The notes: generated from the sequence alone by a model not told the origin. A stretch of 64,000 bases of DNA from Alkalihalobacterium alkalinitrilicum (GCF_002019605.1 NZ_KV917368.1:2633574-2697573), one strand, 5' to 3'. Positions 30,313-41,023 are shown, counted from the first letter of the stretch. Numbers and translations: made by a program.

Positions 30313-30350
30313 AAAAAGCCAAAGCCAAGAAAGCCTGACTTTGACTTTTT
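30313..30350 (-). terminator. Hairpin/terminator between dnaK and dnaJ
   Basis: AAAAAGCCAAAG (30313-30324) pairs with CTTTGACTTTTT (30339-30350), one mismatch, 14-base loop. It reads on the minus strand with a T-rich 3' arm. It probably acts as an attenuating or processing site inside the hrcA-grpE-dnaK-dnaJ operon. Confidence 0.65.
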
Positions 30351-30378
30351 CAAAAAGAGATATCATTTTGTAGAACTG

Positions 30379-32223
30379 TTACTTTTTGTCGTTGTCGTTT
30401 ACTTCTTCGTATTCTGCATCAAATACATTTTCACCCGCTTGTTGTTGACCTGCACCTTCGGTTCCAGCTTCGCCTTGAGCTTGCTGTGCTGCTTGAGCTG
30501 CTTGCTCATAAAGTTTCGTAGATAGCTGTTGAACGACTTCTTGAAGCTCGTCTTTCGCTGTACGGATCGCATCAAGATCTGTACCCTCTAATGCTGTTTT
30601 CACTTTATCTTTTGCTTCATTCGCTTTGTCAATCTCGGCTTGTTCGACTTTATCACCAAGATCTTTCAACGTTTTCTCTGTTGTAAATACTAAATGGTCT
30701 GCTTCATTGCGAAGTTCAGCTTCTTCACGACGCTTTTTATCTTCTTCAGCGTTCGCTTCTGCTTCTTTTACCATTTTTTCGATTTCGTCATCTGATAAAC
30801 CTGATGATGACGTAATCGTAATCGATTGCTCTTTATTCGTTCCTAAATCTTTCGCTCTAACATTAACGATTCCGTTTGCATCGATATCAAATGATACTTC
30901 AATTTGTGGAACGCCACGTGGAGCTGGAGGGATATCCGTTAATTGGAAACGACCTAATGTTTTATTGTATGCAGCCATTTCACGCTCACCTTGAAGAACG
31001 TGGATATCAACTGCTGTTTGGTTATCTGCTGCTGTTGAGAATGTTTGAGACTTACTTGTTGGAATTGTAGTGTTACGATCAATTAATTTTGTAAATACGC
31101 CACCCATTGTTTCAATTCCTAGTGATAACGGTGTTACGTCTAGTAAAACAACATCTTTAACGTCCCCTGTTAACACACCAGCTTGAACCGCAGCACCAAG
31201 TGCTACAACCTCATCTGGATTTACTCCTTTATGCGGATCTTTCCCAGTTAGTTTTTTAATTGCGTCTTGAACCGCAGGGATACGAGTTGATCCACCAACT
31301 AGAACTACACGGTCGATTTCGCTAGCAGAAAGACCTGAATCTTGAAGTGCACGACGTGTTGGGCCTAATGTACGCTCAACTAAGTCAGCTGATAACTCTT
31401 CAAATTTAGCACGGCTTAAGCTTAACTCTAAGTGTTTTGGACCAGTTGCATCAGCCGTAATGAATGGTAGTGAAATTTGAGTTTGTGTTACACCAGAAAG
31501 ATCTTTTTTCGCTTTCTCAGCAGCGTCTTTTAAACGTTGCATCGCCATTTTATCTTGAGAAAGATCAATACCGTTATCTTTTTTAAATTGTTCTACTAAA
31601 TAGTCAATGATAACTTGGTCAAAGTCATCTCCACCAAGCTTGTTATCACCAGATGTCGCTTTAACTTCGAAGAAACCATCACCTAACTCAAGGATTGAAA
31701 CGTCAAACGTTCCACCACCAAGGTCATATACAAGGATTGTTTGATCTTCTTCTTTTTCTAAACCGTATGCAAGTGCCGCTGCAGTTGGTTCATTGACAAT
31801 ACGTTCAACTTCTAAGCCAGCAATTTTACCAGCGTCTTTAGTAGCTTGACGTTGAGCGTCGTTGAAATAAGCCGGAACTGTAATAACCGCTTTTGTTACA
31901 GTCTCACCTAAATAGCTTTCAGCGTCTGATTTTAATTTTTGTAAAATGATAGCTGATAGTTCTTGAGGGCTAAATTGTTTGCCTTCGATTTCTTCTTTAT
32001 GGTCTGTACCCATATGACGTTTGATTGAAATTACAGTATTTGGGTTTGTAATCGCTTGACGTTTTGCCACTTCCCCAACTAAACGCTCACCATCTTTAAA
32101 CGCAACAACTGAAGGCGTCGTACGGTTTCCTTCTGCATTAGGAATGACAACCGCTTCTCCACCTTCCATAACTGCAACACATGAGTTTGTTGTACCTAAG
32201 TCTATCCCGATAACTTTGCTCAT
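30379..32223 (-). CDS. dnaK: Chaperone DnaK (Hsp70)
   Basis: ATP-driven Hsp70. The 614-residue protein starts [18 protein letters not shown]. It has phosphate-binding [13 protein letters not shown] and [14 protein letters not shown], the linker [14 protein letters not shown], a beta-sandwich substrate domain, and a helical lid ending in the disordered tail [16 protein letters not shown]. Start 32223 has a good GGAGG site; the longer frame upstream is not conserved. Third gene of the HrcA-controlled operon. Confidence 0.98.
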   Translation of the reverse strand: MSKVIGIDLGTTNSCVAVMEGGEAVVIPNAEGNRTTPSVVAFKDGERLVGEVAKRQAITNPNTVISIKRHMGTDHKEEIEGKQFSPQELSAIILQKLKSDAESYLGETVTKAVITVPAYFNDAQRQATKDAGKIAGLEVERIVNEPTAAALAYGLEKEEDQTILVYDLGGGTFDVSILELGDGFFEVKATSGDNKLGGDDFDQVIIDYLVEQFKKDNGIDLSQDKMAMQRLKDAAEKAKKDLSGVTQTQISLPFITADATGPKHLELSLSRAKFEELSADLVERTLGPTRRALQDSGLSASEIDRVVLVGGSTRIPAVQDAIKKLTGKDPHKGVNPDEVVALGAAVQAGVLTGDVKDVVLLDVTPLSLGIETMGGVFTKLIDRNTTIPTSKSQTFSTAADNQTAVDIHVLQGEREMAAYNKTLGRFQLTDIPPAPRGVPQIEVSFDIDANGIVNVRAKDLGTNKEQSITITSSSGLSDDEIEKMVKEAEANAEEDKKRREEAELRNEADHLVFTTEKTLKDLGDKVEQAEIDKANEAKDKVKTALEGTDLDAIRTAKDELQEVVQQLSTKLYEQAAQAAQQAQGEAGTEGAGQQQAGENVFDAEYEEVNDNDKK

Positions 32224-32277
32224 TTTGTAACTCCTCCATTTCAAATCAATTCAATTTTTTAATCTTATATGTAGTGG

Positions 32278-32847
32278 TTAACCATTGACTTTAACCATCG
32301 ACGGTCTAATCACTCGATCTTTTAGCTTATACCCTTTTTGGAATTCTTCAATGACCGTATTTGGTTCGTGTTCATCCGAATCCACTTGCATTACCGCTTG
32401 GTGTAAATGCGGGTCAAATGTTTGTCCCACAGCTTCAATAACTTCGACACCTTCTTTTTGCATCGCATCTTGAAGTTGACGATGAACCATTTCCATTCCT
32501 TGTAGTAATGTCTTTGTTTCATCATTTGTTGGCTCAACCGCTAAAGCTCGCTCAAAATTATCTAATACTGATAATAATTCTTCGACTAGACTTTGTGCTC
32601 TATATTTAGCAGCCGCTTCTTTCTCTTCTTTCGTACGACGACGGAAGTTATCGAAGTCGGCATGAGTTCGTAACAAACGACTATTTAAATCTGATACTTG
32701 TTGTTCTAGTTCATTTATTTTTTGTTGTTCTTCCGAAAGTTCCTCTGTAACTTCCGTTTGTTCAACATCACTTTCAGGTTGTTCATTTACTTCATCGTTA
32801 TTTTGATCCTCAACGATAGTTTCGGTTTGATTTTTTTCTTGTTCCAA
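32278..32847 (-). CDS. grpE: Nucleotide exchange factor GrpE
   Basis: Releases ADP from DnaK. The 189-residue protein has an acidic, Gln-rich N-terminus, a long coiled coil ([20 protein letters not shown] then [16 protein letters not shown]) and a C-terminal beta domain ([22 protein letters not shown]). Start is TTG at 32847 with a near-perfect GGGAGGTGA eight bases upstream; upstream in-frame ATGs lack such a site. Confidence 0.96.
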   Translation of the reverse strand: MEQEKNQTETIVEDQNNDEVNEQPESDVEQTEVTEELSEEQQKINELEQQVSDLNSRLLRTHADFDNFRRRTKEEKEAAAKYRAQSLVEELLSVLDNFERALAVEPTNDETKTLLQGMEMVHRQLQDAMQKEGVEVIEAVGQTFDPHLHQAVMQVDSDEHEPNTVIEEFQKGYKLKDRVIRPSMVKVNG

Positions 32848-32947
32848 CCTGTTCACCTCCCATAATTTAAAAGTCATATAGTAGAATGACATGACTTTTA
32901 GCTGTGGGAAAAACACCCCCCACAACTAATTGTCAATATTACCATTC

Positions 32948-33979
32948 TTACCCTCTTTGATACAAGTGAGTTAATAATTTCGTTAAATCTTTTGAAATAT
33001 AATCAACGAGCCCAATGACTCGACGATATTCCATCCTTGTAGGACCGAGAATCCCTACAGTTCCCACATGTTTTCCACCAATAGAGTAAGTGGCAGTAAT
33101 AATACTACAATTTTCCAGAGCATCAATATTTGTTTCATGCCCAATTTTCACTTGAACCCCAGATGCTTCTGAACGAAAGATTTGCTGTACAAGTGTGTCT
33201 TCTTCTAATATGTTCAAAAGGTGTCTAACTTTTTCAACATCTCGAAATTCTGGTTGTGTTAATAAATTGGTTTTCCCACCATAAAAAACCTTATCATTTC
33301 GGTCTGGTTGCAATGTGGATTGAAACATTTTTAAAACTTCTGAGTAGTTATTGAGATGTTCTTTAAAAATGTTTGCTACTTCACTATTTAGTTTGTCCCG
33401 TAATTGATAGAGTGGTACTCCTTTTAGACGGTCATTTAAGATATTGACGACTTTCTCCATTTCTGAAGGGTCCATTCCTTCTGGAATAGTAATCGAAAAG
33501 TTCTCAACATGGCCTGTATCCGTCACGAGTATAAAAACAGCTTTCCGTTCTGAAAGTGGAATAATTTGTACATGCTTTAAACAAGCTTCAAACATTTCAG
33601 GACCTAGGACAATCGAAATATAGCTCGTAACTTGTGACAATATTTTCGCTGACTGTTGGATTACTTGCTCAGCTTCTTCTTTCTTACTTGAAAATAAGGT
33701 CTCCACCTTTTCAATTTCAGCACCTGTTAGTCGTTGAGGCATTAACAAGTGATCAACATAATAGCGATACCCCTTATGTGACGGTATTCGTCCAGCAGAA
33801 CTATGTGGCTTTTCGATATAGCCTTGTTCCTCTAAATCAGCCATTTCGTTACGAATGGTCGCTGCACTATACTCAACGTCATTACGTTTTGAAATGCTGC
33901 GCGAACCAACAGGCTCTGCAGAACGAATATAATCATCAACGATAGCCTGCAAAATTAACAATTGTCGTTCTGTCAACAT
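32948..33979 (-). CDS. hrcA: Heat-inducible transcription repressor HrcA
   Basis: Represses dnaK and groE operons by binding CIRCE; its activity depends on GroEL in studied bacilli. The 343-residue protein has an N-terminal winged helix (LTERQLLILQAIVDDYIRSA, then SAATIRNEMADLEEQGYIEKP), a GAF-like domain, and the C-terminal ATYSIGGKHVGTVGILGPTRM. A perfect CIRCE lies 16 bases upstream of the start, so the operon is autoregulated. Confidence 0.97.
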   Translation of the reverse strand: MLTERQLLILQAIVDDYIRSAEPVGSRSISKRNDVEYSAATIRNEMADLEEQGYIEKPHSSAGRIPSHKGYRYYVDHLLMPQRLTGAEIEKVETLFSSKKEEAEQVIQQSAKILSQVTSYISIVLGPEMFEACLKHVQIIPLSERKAVFILVTDTGHVENFSITIPEGMDPSEMEKVVNILNDRLKGVPLYQLRDKLNSEVANIFKEHLNNYSEVLKMFQSTLQPDRNDKVFYGGKTNLLTQPEFRDVEKVRHLLNILEEDTLVQQIFRSEASGVQVKIGHETNIDALENCSIITATYSIGGKHVGTVGILGPTRMEYRRVIGLVDYISKDLTKLLTHLYQRG

Positions 33980-33994
33980 CCCAAATCACCTCTG

Positions 33995-34021
33995 TTAGCA
34001 CTCTATTCGTTCGAGTGCTAA
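33995..34021. promoter_or_regulatory. CIRCE operator
   Basis: TTAGCACTC - 9 bases - GAGTGCTAA, an exact match to the CIRCE consensus, located between the promoter and hrcA. It is the HrcA binding site. Confidence 0.98.
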
Positions 34022-34031
34022 ATCTAAAATA

Positions 34032-34060
34032 AAATTATCAAATAGGACTTTTTTTGTCAA
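34032..34060 (-). promoter_or_regulatory. Sigma-A promoter of the hrcA-grpE-dnaK operon
   Basis: On the minus strand: TTGACA (34060-34055), 17-base spacer, TAATTT (34037-34032). Transcription would begin at the edge of CIRCE, the usual geometry for heat-shock control. Confidence 0.9.
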
Positions 34061-34064
34061 CTAA

Positions 34065-35210
34065 TTAGTCACCAACGACTAAAAATTGTTCAAACACTTC
34101 ATTTGCCAAAAAGACACCTTTTTTGGTTAACTTTATTCTGTCACGGTCAATCTCTAGTAACTGATTTTCCACTAACCGCTGAATTTGCTCACGATAAATT
34201 TCCATTACTTCAACCCCGAAGCGTTTTTTAAATTTTTGTTGAGACACGCCTTCGAGTTTCCGTAACCCCATAAACATTTCTTCCTCTCTCTTTTCATTTT
34301 CACTAAGAGAATGACTCTCTACCCTTGCTTGGTTGGTTGCATCGATCGATTGTATATATTTTTGAACAGGGCCAATATTGGCATATCGAACCCCTTCGAT
34401 ATATCCGTGGGCTCCCGCACCCACCCCAAAATATTCCTCATTATTCCAGTAAATGAGATTATGCTTACTTTCATAACCTCGTTTTGCAAAATTACTAATT
34501 TCATACTGGTGATAGCCATGCTGATTCATTTGATCGATGAGTAATTCATACATGATTGCTTCTTCATCTTCAGATGGAAGGGGCAACTTCCCTTTTCGAA
34601 GGAGGTTATAGAAAACCGTCTTTTCTTCAACTTTTAAAGAATAAGCGGAAAAATGTTCTATTTCTAAAGCGAACGCTTTTTGCAGTGTATCTTTATACGA
34701 TGTCAACGATTGCGTTGGAAGGCCAAACATTAAGTCGACGGTCAAATTATTAAAACCTTTTTGTCTAGCAAGGTCGATTGTCTTATAAATATCTTCAGGT
34801 TGATGTGTTCGACCAATCTTTTCTAACAAGGATGGATCAAACGTCTGGAGGCCAATACTCAGCCGATTAACACCGTAATGATGGAGAACAGTCAGTTGTT
34901 CTTCTGTAAGACCTCCAGGATTAACTTCAACTGTCCATTCTTTTAATGAATCGGATAAAGAGAAGTGTTGGTGCAAACTAATTAACACCTTTTCTAACTG
35001 TTGAGGTGATAATGCAGTAGGTGTCCCTCCACCAATGTAAATCGTTTCAATCGGTTCTTTTAAAAACTGATTAGCCGCCTCCTTCATTTCACTATCGAGT
35101 GCGGATACATATTCATCCACAGGTTGTCCATGCAAAAACACTTTATTAAAGTCACAGTAATGACAAATGTGTTCACAAAAAGGAATATGAACGTAAATCG
35201 CCGTCGGCAT
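34065..35210 (-). CDS. hemW: HemW-type radical SAM protein
   Basis: Heme chaperone-like relative of coproporphyrinogen dehydrogenase, 381 residues. The iron-sulfur motif CEHICHYCDFN (C-x3-C-x2-C, about residues 12-22) is present. YIGGGTPTALS, VNPGGLT, NRLSIGLQTF and a C-terminal winged-helix-like region with EEEMFMGLRKLEGV complete the family profile. It lies between lepA and hrcA as in B. subtilis; the gap to lepA holds a terminator. Confidence 0.95.
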   Translation of the reverse strand: MPTAIYVHIPFCEHICHYCDFNKVFLHGQPVDEYVSALDSEMKEAANQFLKEPIETIYIGGGTPTALSPQQLEKVLISLHQHFSLSDSLKEWTVEVNPGGLTEEQLTVLHHYGVNRLSIGLQTFDPSLLEKIGRTHQPEDIYKTIDLARQKGFNNLTVDLMFGLPTQSLTSYKDTLQKAFALEIEHFSAYSLKVEEKTVFYNLLRKGKLPLPSEDEEAIMYELLIDQMNQHGYHQYEISNFAKRGYESKHNLIYWNNEEYFGVGAGAHGYIEGVRYANIGPVQKYIQSIDATNQARVESHSLSENEKREEEMFMGLRKLEGVSQQKFKKRFGVEVMEIYREQIQRLVENQLLEIDRDRIKLTKKGVFLANEVFEQFLVVGD

Positions 35211-35350
35211 TATGTACCTACTTTCTATCGAAAAAAATTTATTGTTTATAAGGCAGTTTATTAGCCAGTTTTGAATGATATTGTCCGCAATCCCTAGTTA
35301 ATTGGCCAAGTTGTGAACTGACTAAATTTAGCTCTTGTTTCTCAAATTTG

Positions 35351-35381
35351 TAAAAAACCGCAGGGGATTTATGCCTGCGGT
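35351..35381 (-). terminator. Terminator after lepA
   Basis: ACCGCAGG (35357-35364) and CCTGCGGT (35374-35381) form a perfect 8-bp stem followed by TTTTTTA on the minus strand. The rest of the 35211-35418 gap shows nothing recognisable. Confidence 0.85.
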
Positions 35382-35418
35382 AATGTCTAGTCATTATAAT
35401 TATACAAAAGATGAATTT

Positions 35419-37260
35419 CTATTTCGATGGATTTGAGTCATCCATTCGTAATACCGCCATAAATGCTTCTTGTGGCACTTCAACACTTCCAACGCTCTTC
35501 ATCCGTTTTTTACCTTCTTTTTGCTTTTCAAGAAGTTTACGCTTACGAGAAATGTCCCCACCATAACATTTAGCTAATACGTTTTTACGCATCGCTTTAA
35601 TTGTTGAACGAGCAATAATTTTTTGTCCTAAACTTGCTTGAACAGGAACCTCGAAATGTTGTCGAGGAATAAGTACCTTCAATTTTTCCACGATGATTTT
35701 TCCACGGTCATATGCCGAATCGCGGTGAACAATGATAGACAACGCATCTACTTTTTCCGCATTTAATAAAATATCCATTTTCACAAGTTTCGATTCTTTA
35801 AAACCAATTAACTCATAATCAAATGAAGCATATCCTTTTGTATTAGACTTTAACTGATCAAAGAAATCATAAACAATTTCTGATAACGGAATTTCATATA
35901 CGATCGACACTCGATTTTCATCTAAATATTGCATATCAATAAATATTCCCCGCTTACCTTGACAAAGCTCCATAACAGCTCCAACATAATCGTTCGGAAC
36001 CATTACTTTTGCTTTTACATACGGTTCTTCAATTCGCTCAATCTTTTGTGGATCTGGCATTTTCGATGGATTATCAATTTCTAATACTTCTCCATCCGTT
36101 TGGTAAACGTGATACACAACACTAGGTGCTGTCGTTATAAGGTCTATATTAAATTCTCTTTCAATACGCTCTTGAATGATTTCCATGTGTAGAAGCCCTA
36201 AGAAACCACAACGGAAACCAAAACCTAATGCTTGCGATGTTTCTGGTTCAAACTGCAGTGAAGCATCGTTTAGTTGAAGTCGCTCTAGCGCTTCACGTAA
36301 ATCATTATAATCGGCCGTATCAATTGGATAAATACCACAGAAAACCATCGGATTCATTTTACGATAACCAGGAAGTGGAGCATCCGCTGGTGTTTCTGCT
36401 AATGTGATCGTATCACCGACTCGACAGTCACTTACATTTTTAACCGATGCTGTTAAGAAACCTACATCACCTACTGTCAGTTCATCCCGACGGGTCGGCT
36501 TTGGCGTATACACACCCACTTCATTAACTTCAAACTCTTTACCTGTTGCCATCATTTTAATTTTTTGCCCAGCTTTAACTGTTCCATCAATAATTCGAAT
36601 ATACGCAATTACCCCGCGGTACGAATCGTATAAGGAGTCAAAAATTAGCGCTTTTAATGGGGCCTCAGGGTCACCCGTTGGTGCAGGTACTTTCTCTACA
36701 ACTTGTTCTAAAATTTCTTCAATACCGATACCATTTTTCGCAGATGCCAGAACTGCTTCCGATGCATCTAAACCAATGACATCTTCAACTTCTTTTTTCA
36801 CCCGCTCAGGTTCAGCACTTGGTAGATCGATCTTATTAATTATAGGCAAGATTTCTAAATCATTGTCTAAAGCTAAATAAACGTTTGCAAGTGTTTGGGC
36901 TTCAATACCTTGAGCTGCATCGACAATAAGTAGAGCTCCTTCACAAGCCGCAAGACTTCGTGAAACTTCGTACGTAAAATCTACGTGTCCTGGTGTATCA
37001 ATAAGATGGAAAATATATTCTTCTCCATCACTTGCTTTATAAGTAAGCTGTACGGCGTTTAATTTTATCGTAATACCACGTTCTCGTTCTAAGTCCATTG
37101 AATCGAGAATTTGTTCTTTCATTTCTCGTTGCGTCAACGCACTCGTTTTTTCTAGTATTCGGTCCGCTAACGTTGATTTTCCATGATCAATATGAGCAAT
37201 GATCGAAAAGTTCCTGATTTTCGATCTACGCACTAAACGTTGTTCTTTATTCATAGTCAT
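35419..37260 (-). CDS. lepA: Elongation factor 4 (LepA)
   Basis: Ribosome-associated translational GTPase. The 613-residue protein has G1 [10 protein letters not shown] (about residues 21-30), [17 protein letters not shown] and NKIDLPSA. The LepA-specific C-terminal domain ends with [22 protein letters not shown]. Of the in-frame ATGs, 37260 lies 5 bases after AGGAG; 37254 is a possible alternative. It is followed by a terminator. Confidence 0.97.
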   Translation of the reverse strand: MTMNKEQRLVRRSKIRNFSIIAHIDHGKSTLADRILEKTSALTQREMKEQILDSMDLERERGITIKLNAVQLTYKASDGEEYIFHLIDTPGHVDFTYEVSRSLAACEGALLIVDAAQGIEAQTLANVYLALDNDLEILPIINKIDLPSAEPERVKKEVEDVIGLDASEAVLASAKNGIGIEEILEQVVEKVPAPTGDPEAPLKALIFDSLYDSYRGVIAYIRIIDGTVKAGQKIKMMATGKEFEVNEVGVYTPKPTRRDELTVGDVGFLTASVKNVSDCRVGDTITLAETPADAPLPGYRKMNPMVFCGIYPIDTADYNDLREALERLQLNDASLQFEPETSQALGFGFRCGFLGLLHMEIIQERIEREFNIDLITTAPSVVYHVYQTDGEVLEIDNPSKMPDPQKIERIEEPYVKAKVMVPNDYVGAVMELCQGKRGIFIDMQYLDENRVSIVYEIPLSEIVYDFFDQLKSNTKGYASFDYELIGFKESKLVKMDILLNAEKVDALSIIVHRDSAYDRGKIIVEKLKVLIPRQHFEVPVQASLGQKIIARSTIKAMRKNVLAKCYGGDISRKRKLLEKQKEGKKRMKSVGSVEVPQEAFMAVLRMDDSNPSK

Positions 37261-37334
37261 TATCACTCCTATATGCACTAAGTTTGATTATACCAATGTG
37301 TTGCCCTTCCTTCAATAACCGTAGTGAACTGAAG

Positions 37335-37382
37335 CAAAAAAAAACTAACGAACCTCTGACGTATTGACAGAAATTCGTTAGT
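37335..37382 (-). terminator. Terminator after yqxA
   Basis: ACTAACGAA (37344-37352) pairs with TTCGTTAGT (37374-37382), with further pairing inside (CTCTGAC with GACAG), and a run of nine T on the minus strand. It ends the gpr/spoIIP-yqxA transcript. Confidence 0.9.
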
Positions 37383-37395
37383 GTAAACACTCGAT

Positions 37396-37794
37396 TTACT
37401 TATTCAACCATCCATGAATTAGCCCTGTTATCGCTGAGACGGTATGAGAGACGATCATTTCTAAAATGTCTCCTATGCTTGAGCCAAGCTCCGAATAAAA
37501 GTTAAATGCCCCGACATCCGTTGCTCGTTGTTGTTTTTCTAGTAATTCTTTCGTTGTTACTTCTGGCTTGTCTTTCGCTTGTTCTTTATTAGTCAATTCG
37601 ATCGGTAATTGTTCCACTGGTTCTGCTTCTACTTTTCCAGGTGAGGGGGAAGGAGTTACTTCTACTGTCGTCTCTACTACATCATTTTTTCCAAATAAGC
37701 TTAATGTTCCTTCATTTGCATGGTGGATTCCAAAAACAATTCCAAATAACAAAACCGTTAGTATGAAAAATGTCTTTAGCAGAAATTTCGTCAT
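37396..37794 (-). CDS. yqxA: YqxA family protein (DUF3679-like)
   Basis: A 132-residue protein with an N-terminal membrane helix (residues about 4-24, FLLKTFFILTVLLFGIVFG) followed by HHANEG, a Pro/Glu/Val-rich low-complexity linker, and a C-terminal amphipathic region (LGSSIGDILEMIVSHTVSAI). It matches the small YqxA family found between spoIIP and lepA. Function is unknown. The linkage to spoIIP suggests a sporulation-time role, which is inference. Confidence 0.8.
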   Translation of the reverse strand: MTKFLLKTFFILTVLLFGIVFGIHHANEGTLSLFGKNDVVETTVEVTPSPSPGKVEAEPVEQLPIELTNKEQAKDKPEVTTKELLEKQQRATDVGAFNFYSELGSSIGDILEMIVSHTVSAITGLIHGWLNK

Positions 37795-37839
37795 CCCTCT
37801 TCCTCCTCTTAATGAAAAATCATCCTGACTGCTTTAAAA

Positions 37840-39015
37840 CTAATCTGATGAAACCTTTGCTTGTTCCCAGTAGAAATCGCTAAATACTTCTGCAAAAGCG
37901 TCAGCTGAACGGAAGGCTTCCTCTACAGAATTCTCGACTCCACCAAACTCAATTAAGATCGAGTTATTAGATAAGTCTTGATTGTAAACGCCATTTCTTC
38001 CGATCCCACCCATTTCAACAACCCCTCGACTTAAGCCAGGGTATTTTTGCTCTAATCGATGGTGTAAGTCTTTCGCTAACTTTAAATTATGATCTTTATT
38101 TCGATTATCTCTTCCGATAACAAAATAAATTCGAGCATAATGCTCACCATTAATTGTCACGGTCGTCTTATCCCTTAGCAAAGAGTCACGATGTAAATCA
38201 AAGAAGAATTCAAGCTGGTCGTTTTCTGCTATCGCTTCTTTTACAAATTCTCGCGAAGCGTCGTAGGATCTTGGATAACTCCAATCTCTTTGAGTTAAAA
38301 TACTTTGAATATCTGTTTTATCAACATCTGTTCCAATACCATGATTTTGTAGAGATTGACCTAACCTTTCTCCTACAAGTGAGATATTAACTTCAGAATG
38401 CCAAGCTTCGTTAGGATTCGTAACACCTTTTAACTCTGGTAAGAATGATTCACGGGTGTGTGAATGAATAATGTGAACTACTTTTCGATCACCTGTCGTC
38501 ATTTCAGGTTGCGATTGTTGATCAGTTGGCTTGTCCAAACCTTCAAATGCTGTTGTCGATGCTTCTCTTTCCGCCATCAACACTTCCATTGGGGGTGCCG
38601 ATTCGATCGGCATATTCGTATAGTCAGACCCTTCCCCAGCTACGATGATATTAGCATCAAACAAGGCAAATCCAGGTAACTCTCGTCCTAATAAACTTCT
38701 GGGGTCATCTGGATTAATACTCGTTAACACTTCAAATGCGAGACTAGACAGATCTGGTGGCTCACTGTCTTCTGGTAAAGCTTGCTGAAAATATTTATTT
38801 TGCATTCCCATTAAATACACAAGGTTTTCCCCGTTCATTTGGGTTGTCCAATTATGAACCGTTGAAGAGGCCATGCCATAACCTGGATCAATCGACGTTA
38901 GCATCCCCGTGAAAATAAACACAGCCATAATTCCAACGATAATAAAAACGGCAACTTTTCTAAGACTTGTCCGATTTATTGAAATGGTTAAACCATGGAA
39001 CTGTTTCTTTCTCAT
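37840..39015 (-). CDS. spoIIP: Stage II sporulation protein P
   Basis: Cell-wall amidase/endopeptidase of the SpoIIDMP engulfment machine, anchored in the mother-cell membrane. The 391-residue protein has a basic N-terminus, one membrane helix (about 20-42, VAVFIIVGIMAVFIFTGML), an extracytoplasmic domain with VVHIIHSHTRESFLPEL, FFFDLHRDSLLRDKT and the C-terminal ILIEFGGVENS. His and Glu residues in these segments fit the metal site. It lies between gpr and yqxA, with a MITE-like hairpin upstream. Confidence 0.96.
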   Translation of the reverse strand: MRKKQFHGLTISINRTSLRKVAVFIIVGIMAVFIFTGMLTSIDPGYGMASSTVHNWTTQMNGENLVYLMGMQNKYFQQALPEDSEPPDLSSLAFEVLTSINPDDPRSLLGRELPGFALFDANIIVAGEGSDYTNMPIESAPPMEVLMAEREASTTAFEGLDKPTDQQSQPEMTTGDRKVVHIIHSHTRESFLPELKGVTNPNEAWHSEVNISLVGERLGQSLQNHGIGTDVDKTDIQSILTQRDWSYPRSYDASREFVKEAIAENDQLEFFFDLHRDSLLRDKTTVTINGEHYARIYFVIGRDNRNKDHNLKLAKDLHHRLEQKYPGLSRGVVEMGGIGRNGVYNQDLSNNSILIEFGGVENSVEEAFRSADAFAEVFSDFYWEQAKVSSD

Positions 39016-39080
39016 ACTCCCACCCTTTCGATTGCTCTTAACACAACCTATGTATAAGCTCTCTTGAATAGAACCAAAAA

Positions 39081-39155
39081 AACGAGGTTGACTTCTTAAG
39101 TACCCGCAATCCTCACCTTTGTGCTGGACTGTGACACCTTTAAGTCATCCTCGTT
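39081..39155. repeat. MITE-like palindromic element, copy C (possible bidirectional terminator)
   Basis: AACGAGGTTGACTT (39081-39094) and AAGTCATCCTCGTT (39142-39155) are inverted copies with one mismatch. The right arm continues with GGTGTCAC-like sequence that aligns with copy E. Runs of T follow on both strands, so it could terminate transcription in both directions. It separates gpr from spoIIP. Confidence 0.6.
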
Positions 39156-39194
39156 ATGTTTTTTGTTTTTTGATCTTGGTAGTAAGGCCTGTGT

Positions 39195-39225
39195 AAATAT
39201 GATCGACCTAACATATTCCTATTCA
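39195..39225 (-). promoter_or_regulatory. Candidate sporulation (sigma-G/F-like) promoter
   Basis: On the minus strand TGAATA (39225-39220), 18 bases, CATATTT (39201-39195). This resembles the sigma-F/sigma-G consensus. It lies between gpr and spoIIP, upstream of the hairpin copy C. Assignment to a sigma factor is inference. Confidence 0.35.
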
Positions 39226-39287
39226 ATCGGGCTTATACGCTATAAATATTTGGTTTTCCGATTTGAATATATCTGACTACCTAATCC

Positions 39288-40412
39288 TTAATGCGTATAC
39301 GATCCGACATTTTCTTGGTCAACTTCACCGTGAAGGGCTGCATTTAACCCCATTGCTAGTACATTGGCCATATCATCAATGAAAACATCAATCTCCTTAG
39401 GGGTAACCATTAAATTATGGCCTAAAGGAGCTAATACTTCACGGATCAATTGTCTTTTTTCTTCATCTTCTAAGTTTCCAATCATCCCTAATATCGTTTG
39501 TCGCTTCGACTCATCGGGTAAGTCTTCATCCGTTAATTGTCTTTGCTCACCAAACATCATCCCAGCTGGAGTAAGAGCTCGAGACGGCTTCCCCCCTTCT
39601 TTCATCTCTCTCCCAAAATGTTTTAATACAAAATCAATCGTATCACTTGTAATCGATACCGCATCGACGACCGTTGGAATCCCAACAGCAATAACAGGGA
39701 TACCTAGCGTTTCTTTGCTTAGCTCTTTTCGTTTATTACCAACACCACTTCCAGGATGAATTCCTGTATCCGATACTTGGATTGTCGTATTTACTCTCTC
39801 AATCGAGCGAGAAGCTAACGCATCAATTGCTATGACAAAATCAGGTTTTGTTTTTTCAATGACCCCGTGAATAATGTCGCTCGTTTCTATTCCCGTGATT
39901 CCCATGACGCCAGGAGCAATCGCACTAACAGACCGAAATCCGTCATCCACTTGTTCAGGTGCTAACGCAAATAAATGTTTAGTGATGAGAAGGTTTTCGA
40001 CGGCGATTGGTCCTAATGCATCAGGTGTTACATTCCAGTTCCCTAAACCTACAACAAGACAACTCGCCTCTTTCGTAATCCCAAGTTCGCTTAAAAATAA
40101 ATTAAACTCACGTGCAAATACTGATTCGACCTTTTCTTGAAGAGCTGTATCTTTTTTTCGAATACCTTGCGTCTCAAATGTCAAATACCGACCAGCCTTT
40201 TTCCCTAACCGTTCAGCCCCTTGATCTGTTATTTCTACTCTCGTTATTTTTACACCGTCTTGTTCGCGCTCTTTTACAATTACACCTTCAATCGTTCTTC
40301 TTTCTTTAGCGGGTGCCTTTTTTTGTTCTTCTTCTTGAACAATTTCATGGGCCTCGACTGCCAAATCTGTACGGACATTGTATAAGCTTAAGTCTAAATC
40401 TTTTTCTGTCAC
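39288..40412 (-). CDS. gpr: Germination protease GPR
   Basis: Aspartic-type protease that degrades small acid-soluble spore proteins at germination. The 374-residue zymogen begins [14 protein letters not shown] followed by TDLAVEAHE. The family's autoprocessing point lies between those two parts, removing a propeptide of about 14 residues. [14 protein letters not shown] and [18 protein letters not shown] are characteristic. GTG start at 40412 has GGAGG eight bases upstream. In B. subtilis it is made in the forespore; I could not find a convincing forespore promoter in the 40413-40670 region. Confidence 0.96.
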   Translation of the reverse strand: MTEKDLDLSLYNVRTDLAVEAHEIVQEEEQKKAPAKERRTIEGVIVKEREQDGVKITRVEITDQGAERLGKKAGRYLTFETQGIRKKDTALQEKVESVFAREFNLFLSELGITKEASCLVVGLGNWNVTPDALGPIAVENLLITKHLFALAPEQVDDGFRSVSAIAPGVMGITGIETSDIIHGVIEKTKPDFVIAIDALASRSIERVNTTIQVSDTGIHPGSGVGNKRKELSKETLGIPVIAVGIPTVVDAVSITSDTIDFVLKHFGREMKEGGKPSRALTPAGMMFGEQRQLTDEDLPDESKRQTILGMIGNLEDEEKRQLIREVLAPLGHNLMVTPKEIDVFIDDMANVLAMGLNAALHGEVDQENVGSYTH

Positions 40413-40756
40413 AGAGAGGACCTCCTTTTTATACTTAATTAAAAAAGTCTAGGAATATAGCTGGTTCACCTCTTCAGTAAATTGCTCCTATATGCCTTGG
40501 AAATCCAGCCTAGGATAAGGAACTTAAAAAACATCAAGGCTCATCTACTTTAAGCCTGCAAGTGCTATCTACAACGTTGTGCCTATTCTCCTGGTTTTTT
40601 TGTCCTCCTTCTTGAACGTTATGCTAACCTTTTGAAAATAGGTTTCCCGCCAAGAAGCTTTTCATTCTTCTATTGCAATTATTCATGGTTTTTGATAGAA
40701 TGCTGTTTGTTGTACTTATTCACTGTTGTGAAGGTTACTTCAGGGAGGTGAAAGGA
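40413..40756. other. Divergent gpr/rpsT intergenic region
   Basis: The gap holds the rpsT promoter (40673-40701) and an interrupted inverted repeat: CTAGG...CTGG (40449-40464) against CCAG.CTAGG (40505-40514). A perfect ACAACGTTGT palindrome is at 40571-40580. No coding signal was seen. Confidence 0.5.
40673..40701 (+). promoter_or_regulatory. Sigma-A promoter of rpsT
   Basis: TTGCAA (40673-40678), 17-base spacer, TAGAAT (40696-40701), 56 bases before the rpsT start. Confidence 0.75.
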
Positions 40757-41023
40757 ATGCCTAACATTAAATCTGCGATTAAACGTGTAAAAACAAACGA
40801 CAAGCGCCGTGTGCAAAACGCTTCTCAAAAGTCTGCTCTTCGTACAGCTATCAAGAACTTCGAAGCTAAAGTTGCAGCTAACGAAGCAGAAGCAGCGACA
40901 GAAGCGTTTGTTGCAGCTGCTAAAAAGCTTGACAAAGCAGCAAGCAAAGGCCTTATTCATAAAAATGCAGCATCTCGTCAAAAGTCTCGTTTACAAAAGC
41001 AATTAAACGAAGTATCTGCATAA
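40757..41023 (+). CDS. rpsT: 30S ribosomal protein S20
   Basis: An 88-residue, Ala/Lys-rich helical protein starting [18 protein letters not shown], with [19 protein letters not shown] and the typical end [17 protein letters not shown]. It binds the 5' domain of 16S rRNA. The ATG at 40757 follows GGGAGGTGAAAGGA; the longer frame upstream is not conserved. Monocistronic with its own promoter and terminator; divergent from gpr. Confidence 0.98.
   Translation: MPNIKSAIKRVKTNDKRRVQNASQKSALRTAIKNFEAKVAANEAEAATEAFVAAAKKLDKAASKGLIHKNAASRQKSRLQKQLNEVSA

Noticed and set aside
36404-36880. 158-codon plus-strand frame opposite lepA
   Set aside because: It mirrors the codon pattern of lepA, has no ribosome binding site and no recognisable family. 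The same holds for long frames opposite deoC (25037-25606), hydroxyacyl-CoA dehydrogenase (21583-22050), floA (13972-14355) and glcD (63261-63858).
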